64,000 nt of DNA, taken from Cellulosimicrobium cellulans (GTDB taxonomy: Bacteria > Actinomycetota > Actinomycetes > Actinomycetales > Cellulomonadaceae). The stretch lies in NCBI RefSeq assembly GCF_007679345.1, contig NZ_VEGH01000001.1:372001-436000 (forward strand), read 5' to 3'. Shown one piece after another: positions 59,890 through 64,000 of this stretch. The notes beneath the pieces were generated by a model. It did no database searches. It was not told the origin of the DNA and worked only from the letters and a program-made list of their open reading frames with translations. Numbering within the stretch: the first letter of the stretch is position 1; every line of letters begins with the position of its first letter. Position numbers and translations under genes: made by a program.

Positions 59890-60854
59890 GCGGCACCCCG
59901 CTCGTCGAGGGTGGCGAAGTAGAGCTGCTCGATGGTCGGCCTGTTCGGTACCACCGCGTGCACCGGGATGCCGTCGCGGACGAGCGCTGCGACGGCCGCC
60001 GGGACGGTGCCCGCGTCGGGGGTGGCGAGGTCCACCCGGCCGGCCACGTCGGCGCCCGCCGCGCCGAGGCCGACCCGGGCCGCTCCCCCCAGTGCTGCCT
60101 CGATCACCGCGCGGGCGCGCCGCGCGTCGCCTCCGACGGTGAGCGCGTACCGGTGCTCCGGCCACCGTCGGCGCAGCAGCGTGTCCACCGGGCCGGCGGT
60201 CAGCAGGCGGCCGCGGTCGAGGATCCCGACGTCCGTGCACAGCGTCTCGAGACCGTGCAGCTGGTGGGTGCAGATGATGACCGTCGTGCTCGACGACCGG
60301 ATCATCTGGCGCAGGTGGTCGATCAGGTCGGCGGACGCCTCGGGGTCGAGTCCCGCGGTGGGCTCGTCGAGGAAGACCAGGTCGGGCTCGTGCAGGATGG
60401 CGCGCCCGACGGCGAGCTTCTGCCGCATGCCCTTGCTCAGCACGCCGACGAGCGACTCCGCCCGCTCCCCCAGGCCCAGCATCTCGAGGACCGCGTCGAC
60501 CCGCTCGTCCAGCGCGCGGCGCCCGACGCCGTGCAGCGTGCCCCAGGTGCGCAGGTTGTCGCGCGCGCTGAGCGTGCCGTAGAGGTGGGTGTCGGTCTGC
60601 ACGCCGATCCGGCGGCGGAGCGCGTCCCCGCTCGCGGGGGTCACGCGCACCCCGAACAGGGCGACGTCGCCCGCGTCGGGGGTCAGCAGCCCGGTCAGCA
60701 GCCGGACGGTGGTCGTCTTGCCGGACCCGTTCGGGCCGAGCAGCCCGAACGCGTGCCCGGTGCCGACCCGGAACGACACGTCCGCCAGGGCCTCGCGGTC
60801 GCCGAACCGCTTCGTGAGACCCGCGACCTCGACAGCGGGGGGCAGGTCGGTCAC
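59886..60854 (-). CDS. ABC transporter ATP-binding protein (NatA/CcmA type), 322 aa
   Basis: Walker A GPNGSGKTTT, Q-loop IGVQTDTHLYG, signature LSKGMRQKLAVGRAIL, Walker B LVFLDEPTAGLDPEA. The C-terminal DUF4162-like extension of about 85 residues follows. The signature has K for G at the third place, usual in this subfamily. GTG start overlaps the upstream gene (GTGA). Confidence 0.9.
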   Translation of the reverse strand: MTDLPPAVEVAGLTKRFGDREALADVSFRVGTGHAFGLLGPNGSGKTTTVRLLTGLLTPDAGDVALFGVRVTPASGDALRRRIGVQTDTHLYGTLSARDNLRTWGTLHGVGRRALDERVDAVLEMLGLGERAESLVGVLSKGMRQKLAVGRAILHEPDLVFLDEPTAGLDPEASADLIDHLRQMIRSSSTTVIICTHQLHGLETLCTDVGILDRGRLLTAGPVDTLLRRRWPEHRYALTVGGDARRARAVIEAALGGAARVGLGAAGADVAGRVDLATPDAGTVPAAVAALVRDGIPVHAVVPNRPTIEQLYFATLDERGAA

Positions 60855-61786
60855 GACCGCCTCCCCGGTCGGCGGTCGCCGTCGCCGGCTCGGGAAGCCG
60901 GCTCCGGTGGCCGGGGCGGGGCCGGCGGCGATCCCGCCCCGGCCGCGGTGCCGGCGGCCCGGGCACGGCGCAGGCCGGAGCGCAGCGGGACCACCACGAC
61001 GGCGAGCGACGCCGCGGCGGCGACCGGCAGCGAGGCTCCGACGAGCAGACCTCCGCGGCCGTGCGGGGCGCGGGCCTGGGCGAGGGTGGCCGCGACGACT
61101 CCCGCGGAGACCACGGCGAGGGAGGTCGCGTGCGCCGAGCGGACGAGCCGGTCCTGCACGGACGCCGTCCGACGCTGCGCCCACGCGGCCGGCGCGGCAC
61201 CGAGCGCGACCGTGCCGAGCGTGGTCCACCGGGGCGCGGCGCCGCGCGGCCGCCCGGTCGGGCCGAATCCCGTGGGGACGGTGGCGGGGAGCCGACGCCA
61301 GGCCAGGGCGAGCGCACCGGCGGTCAGGCCTGCGAGCACCACCGGCACGCGCTGCGCGTGGCGGACCTGCGCCTCGGGGACGAGGTCGAGGACGTCGTCG
61401 CCCCCCTCGTCCGGGCGCAGCAGACCCGCCCGGACCGCCACGGCGCCGAGGTTGAGGGTCCAGCCCACCCCGAGCAGCCGCGGGACGACCAGCCGGGGGT
61501 CCATGGGGTCCCACGCCCGGGACCGGACCGCCGCGCTGACCGGTCCCCGGGTCTCGACGGGCAGCCCGAGCACGCGCCAGCGGGCGGAACCGGGGGGTGC
61601 GTCGTCGGCGAGCGTGTCGCGCAGGACGGTCGCGTACTGGGCGGGGTCGCCGAGGACCGACACGGGGTCGAGGCCCGCGTCGGCGAGCTCGTCGAGCTGC
61701 GCGGACAGCGCGAGGAGCGCCCGACGGCGGTCCGCGGCGCCCAGGCCGCCCAGGTGCGCGCCCACGGCGCGGAGGTACGGGTTCAC
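60851..61786 (-). CDS. HAAS-like/multi-TM protein of the PadR operon, 311 aa
   Basis: The first 60 residues (YLRAVGAHLGGLGAADRRRA, LDELADAGLDPVSVLGDPAQ) resemble HAAS/DUF1700-type domains that follow PadR genes. Then come about four membrane helices with a DUF1648/5808-like middle, and an Ala/Pro/Arg-rich tail. Probably a membrane partner of the transporter or its regulator. GTG at 61786 overlaps the padR stop. Confidence 0.75.
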   Translation of the reverse strand: MNPYLRAVGAHLGGLGAADRRRALLALSAQLDELADAGLDPVSVLGDPAQYATVLRDTLADDAPPGSARWRVLGLPVETRGPVSAAVRSRAWDPMDPRLVVPRLLGVGWTLNLGAVAVRAGLLRPDEGGDDVLDLVPEAQVRHAQRVPVVLAGLTAGALALAWRRLPATVPTGFGPTGRPRGAAPRWTTLGTVALGAAPAAWAQRRTASVQDRLVRSAHATSLAVVSAGVVAATLAQARAPHGRGGLLVGASLPVAAAASLAVVVVPLRSGLRRARAAGTAAGAGSPPAPPRPPEPASRAGDGDRRPGRRS

Positions 61787-62121
61787 GTCGGGACCTCCCG
61801 GAGGATCTCGGCCATCGCCCGGCCCAGGTCCGACCAGGCGGCGGAACCCTCGGACAGCCAGGACCGTCCGTCGGGGGTGAGCCAGTAGTACTTCCGCGGC
61901 GGGCCCCCGACCGCCTCGCCCCACCGCGAGCCGACCAGCCCGGCCTTCTCGAGCCGGGCCAGCAGCGGGTACACCGTGCCCGGGGTCGCGGTGAGGGCGG
62001 GATGGGCGCCGAGCCGGTCGATGATCCCGAGGGAGTAGCACTCCTCGCGGCTGAGCACCGCGAGGATCGCGAGCTCGAGCACGCCCTTGCGGAGCTGTGC
62101 CGTCCGCGGATTACCTTGCAT
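61783..62121 (-). CDS. PadR-family transcriptional regulator, 112 aa
   Basis: RKGVLELAILAVLSREECYS, TPGTVYPLLARLEKAGLVGS and PRKYYWLTPDGRSWL are the PadR winged-helix signatures. First gene of a four-gene operon (padR, HAAS-like, ATPase, permease), each overlapping the next by four bases. A dyad overlaps its own start codon, so autoregulation is likely. Confidence 0.92.
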   Translation of the reverse strand: MQGNPRTAQLRKGVLELAILAVLSREECYSLGIIDRLGAHPALTATPGTVYPLLARLEKAGLVGSRWGEAVGGPPRKYYWLTPDGRSWLSEGSAAWSDLGRAMAEILREVPT

Positions 62122-62132
62122 GACCTACATGC
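62118..62132. promoter_or_regulatory. PadR operator candidate
   Basis: GCATG-ACCTA-CATGC is a perfect dyad that includes the padR start codon. Outer arms CCTTG and CAAGG (62114-62118 and about 62141-62145) add a second symmetry. PadR proteins commonly bind dyads in their own promoter. Confidence 0.5.
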
Positions 62133-62185
62133 TGGCATCACAAGGAACCGGCGCACAAGCCGGGACGTCCCCGGGGTGCGGTCGG

Positions 62186-62893
62186 TCACCACACGCCGGG
62201 CAGCAGCCGACGGCGGACCCGCCGGGCGTAGTCCGCGTACCCCGGCAGCTCGCGGCGGAGCATCGCGTCCTCCAGGGCCGTGCGCAGCACGACGACCACC
62301 ACGATCGCCGCGGCCACGAGGCCCGCGGCCGGGCCGAACACCATCGGCACCGCCGCGCACCACAGCAGGATGACGGCGTAGCCGGGGTGGCGGACCAGCG
62401 CGTAGGGCCCGGTCGTGCACACCACCTGGCCGCGGTCCCGCTGGATGCGCACGCTGGACTCGAAGCCCCGGTTGTGCAGCAGGGGCCAGACAGCGAGCAC
62501 GCAGGTCACCGCGGTGATCGCCATGCCGGCCCCGAACCACCCCGCCGCCGTCGGCGGGTGCCCGAGGCGCACCGCCGCACCGGCGACCGCGTAGACGCCG
62601 TAGAACGCCAGCAGCACGTAGCCGAGCAGCAGCACCCTGTCCCACGCCTCGGTGCCGGGCTGCACGCGCCGCCGCGCGTCGAGCAGCTCCGGGTCGCGCC
62701 GGTGCAGCAGCGCCGCCGCCCCGGCGGTCGTCACCGTGTACACCGCGAAGTACGCGATCCCGCGGGCCTCCCACCGCCCGGCGGCCAGGAAGAAGAGCGC
62801 CGCGCCCAGCGCGCGCTGGACGAGCAGGATGCCGACGTACCGCCGCGCGCCGTCGCGGACCGCGGCCTCGGGGTCGGGCGGGCGTCTGGGCAT
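62186..62893 (-). CDS. Isoprenylcysteine carboxyl methyltransferase-like membrane protein, 235 aa
   Basis: ATG at 62893 follows GGCGAGGAGGTCCGC, better than an upstream start at 62947. About five membrane helices end in the ICMT/PEMT motif VVCTTGPYALVRHPGYAVIL and ALEDAMLRRELPGYADYARR. Such bacterial proteins are presumed SAM-dependent methyltransferases of hydrophobic substrates. Monocistronic by appearance. Confidence 0.85.
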   Translation of the reverse strand: MPRRPPDPEAAVRDGARRYVGILLVQRALGAALFFLAAGRWEARGIAYFAVYTVTTAGAAALLHRRDPELLDARRRVQPGTEAWDRVLLLGYVLLAFYGVYAVAGAAVRLGHPPTAAGWFGAGMAITAVTCVLAVWPLLHNRGFESSVRIQRDRGQVVCTTGPYALVRHPGYAVILLWCAAVPMVFGPAAGLVAAAIVVVVVLRTALEDAMLRRELPGYADYARRVRRRLLPGVW

Positions 62894-63097
62894 GCGGACC
62901 TCCTCGCCGGTGCCCCCCCCCGGTTCCGCCTCGACGGTACCGAGCACCGTCGGGCACGTCAGCCCGCTCTGGCCGGGACTGCGTAGGTGGCGGCGCTCAC
63001 CCGCTCGCGGGTCCGGGCGGCGTGCGGGACCGGGGCACCGCTAGCGTGCGAGCACCTGACGCGGCGCGGCCGTGCGCCGCGCGACGAGAGGACCACC

Positions 63098-63706
63098 ATG
63101 ACGTCCGGCGAGATCACCGTGCCCGCACTCCCGTTCCCGCTCACCGCGACCGGCGACGTCGCCTGGGCCGTCGGCGACGGGGCGCTGCGCGCCACCGCCG
63201 CGCCGCGGTCGGACATCTTCGCCGACCCCGCCGGCGGCGCCCCGCAGCTCGACGCGGCCCGGGTCCTGGGCGAGCTGCCTGAGGGGGACCTGAGCCTGCT
63301 CTGCCGGGTCGACGTGGACTTCGCCTCGGACTTCGACGCCGGCGTGCTGCTGCTGTGGTTCGACGACCGCCACTGGGCCAAGCTCTGCTTCGAGCGCTCC
63401 CCGGCCGGCGAGCCCACCATCGTCACCGTGGTCAACCGCGGAGTGTCGGACGACGCCAACGCCTTCACCGTGCCGAGCGGCACCGCGTGGCTGCGGGTGT
63501 CGCGCGCCGGCGCGGTGTGGGCGTTCCACGCCTCCCTCGACGGCGCGACCTGGCGGCTGGTGCGGCTGTTCGCGCTGGACGCCCCCGGCGTCCGGCCGCG
63601 GCTCGGGTTCGAGGTCCAGTCCCCGGCGGGCGACGGGTGCGACGTCACGTTCTCCGACATCCGGTTCGGCACCACCACCCTGACCGACCCGCGCGACGGC
63701 TCCTGA
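63098..63706 (+). CDS. DUF1349-type concanavalin-like protein, 202 aa
   Basis: VPALPFPLTATGDVAWAVGD, RSDIFADPAG, CRVDVDFASDFDAGVLLLWF and WAKLCFERSPAGEPTIVTVV match DUF1349, a jelly-roll fold of the concanavalin superfamily. Cytoplasmic: no signal peptide. ATG after AGAGGACCACC. Function unknown. Confidence 0.87.
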   Translation: MTSGEITVPALPFPLTATGDVAWAVGDGALRATAAPRSDIFADPAGGAPQLDAARVLGELPEGDLSLLCRVDVDFASDFDAGVLLLWFDDRHWAKLCFERSPAGEPTIVTVVNRGVSDDANAFTVPSGTAWLRVSRAGAVWAFHASLDGATWRLVRLFALDAPGVRPRLGFEVQSPAGDGCDVTFSDIRFGTTTLTDPRDGS

Positions 63707-63719
63707 CGGCCACGCGGTC

Positions 63720-64000
63720 GCGCCCCCCGCGGCGCCGCCGGAGCCCCCCGGCCGACGCGCTCGCGGGTGCCGCGGGCGTACCGCTCCGGACCGGCCGCGA
63801 GCTCGGCGCGGACCCCGGCGGCGAGCGCGTCGTCCGGGTGGACGTCCAGCAAGCGACGCATCGTGAGGCACTGCGCCGCCTGGTTGCGGTCCCCGCTCTG
63901 CTGGCCCGCGAGCGCCGCAGACCTCGACGGCCCCCACCCCGGGCTCGGCGGCTCGGGCACGGGCTCGCTCGGTGAACGTGACGCTGAGGTCCACGCCGGT
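63720..64000 (-). other. Possible 3' end of a gene running off the right edge
   Basis: One minus frame reads AQCLTMRRLLDVHPDDALAA and AELAAGPERYARGTRERVG, which looks protein-like. Other frames are also open because of GC content. The right edge cuts whatever is here, so nothing firm can be said. Confidence 0.25.

Noticed and set aside
56411..59896. A 1161-residue minus-strand frame over murR and murQ
   Set aside because: It overlaps well-identified genes on both strands and has no coherent domain order.

Overview
The window is very GC-rich DNA with dense coding, many GTG starts and 4-base stop/start overlaps. It looks like a chromosomal segment of a high-GC actinobacterium. The gene mix (SEDS protein, SipW-type signal peptidase with alternate-signal-peptide substrates, LAxTG sorting signal, narGHJI, MoeZ) would fit a Cellulomonas-like member of Micrococcales, but that placement is inference.

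Layout. (1) 1-10295, minus strand: a surface-protein locus with a partial membrane protein, a SipW/ER-type signal peptidase, three short proteins with SipW-type leaders, and two tandem ~990-residue CSLREA/beta-helix proteins. A large LuxR-type ATPase regulator diverges from it at 10769. (2) 13419-23059: an orphan NuoL/MrpD-like subunit, an amidohydrolase coupled to a ThrE-type exporter, a family 2 glycosyltransferase, a GyrI-like protein, an FtsW-like SEDS protein, and an ABC-F ATPase preceded by a short leader ORF and hairpin. (3) 23060-26579: a rearranged stretch with a VOC protein, joined tails of narI and the ABC-F gene, an LAxTG-anchored Ig-like protein and a 19-bp tandem repeat. (4) 26580-35614: nitrate respiration (narK, narGHJI) with a SufR-like regulator. 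(5) 35780-45237: molybdenum cofactor synthesis and molybdate uptake, which supplies the cofactor of NarG. moaB-moaE-moaA run rightward and meet a ten-gene leftward operon (HTH-TOBE regulator, modA, modB, modC, moeZ, moeA, moaC, mobA, DUF6457, moaD). (6) 45557-49490: tRNA-Arg(ACG) followed by a lower-GC accessory island with excisionase-like HTH proteins and a pair formed by a membrane GAF protein and a Panacea-domain protein. (7) 49549-53829: a gene remnant, a second VOC protein, a membrane protein with its regulator, an IbrA/IbrB-like pair (PAPS-reductase fold plus ParB fold), and a frameshifted methyltransferase. (8) 53906-58436: MurNAc/peptidoglycan recycling (MupG-like, PTS EIIBC, MurQ, divergent MurR). 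(9) 59077-62121: a PadR-controlled ABC transporter operon; then an isoprenylcysteine methyltransferase-like protein and a DUF1349 protein.

The most unusual items are the membrane-GAF/Panacea pair in the island, the IbrA/IbrB-like pair, a ModC whose C-terminus is a degenerate MobA-like domain in place of TOBE, the leader ORF plus hairpin before the ABC-F gene, and a narI/ABC-F junction that reads as the scar of an old tandem duplication.
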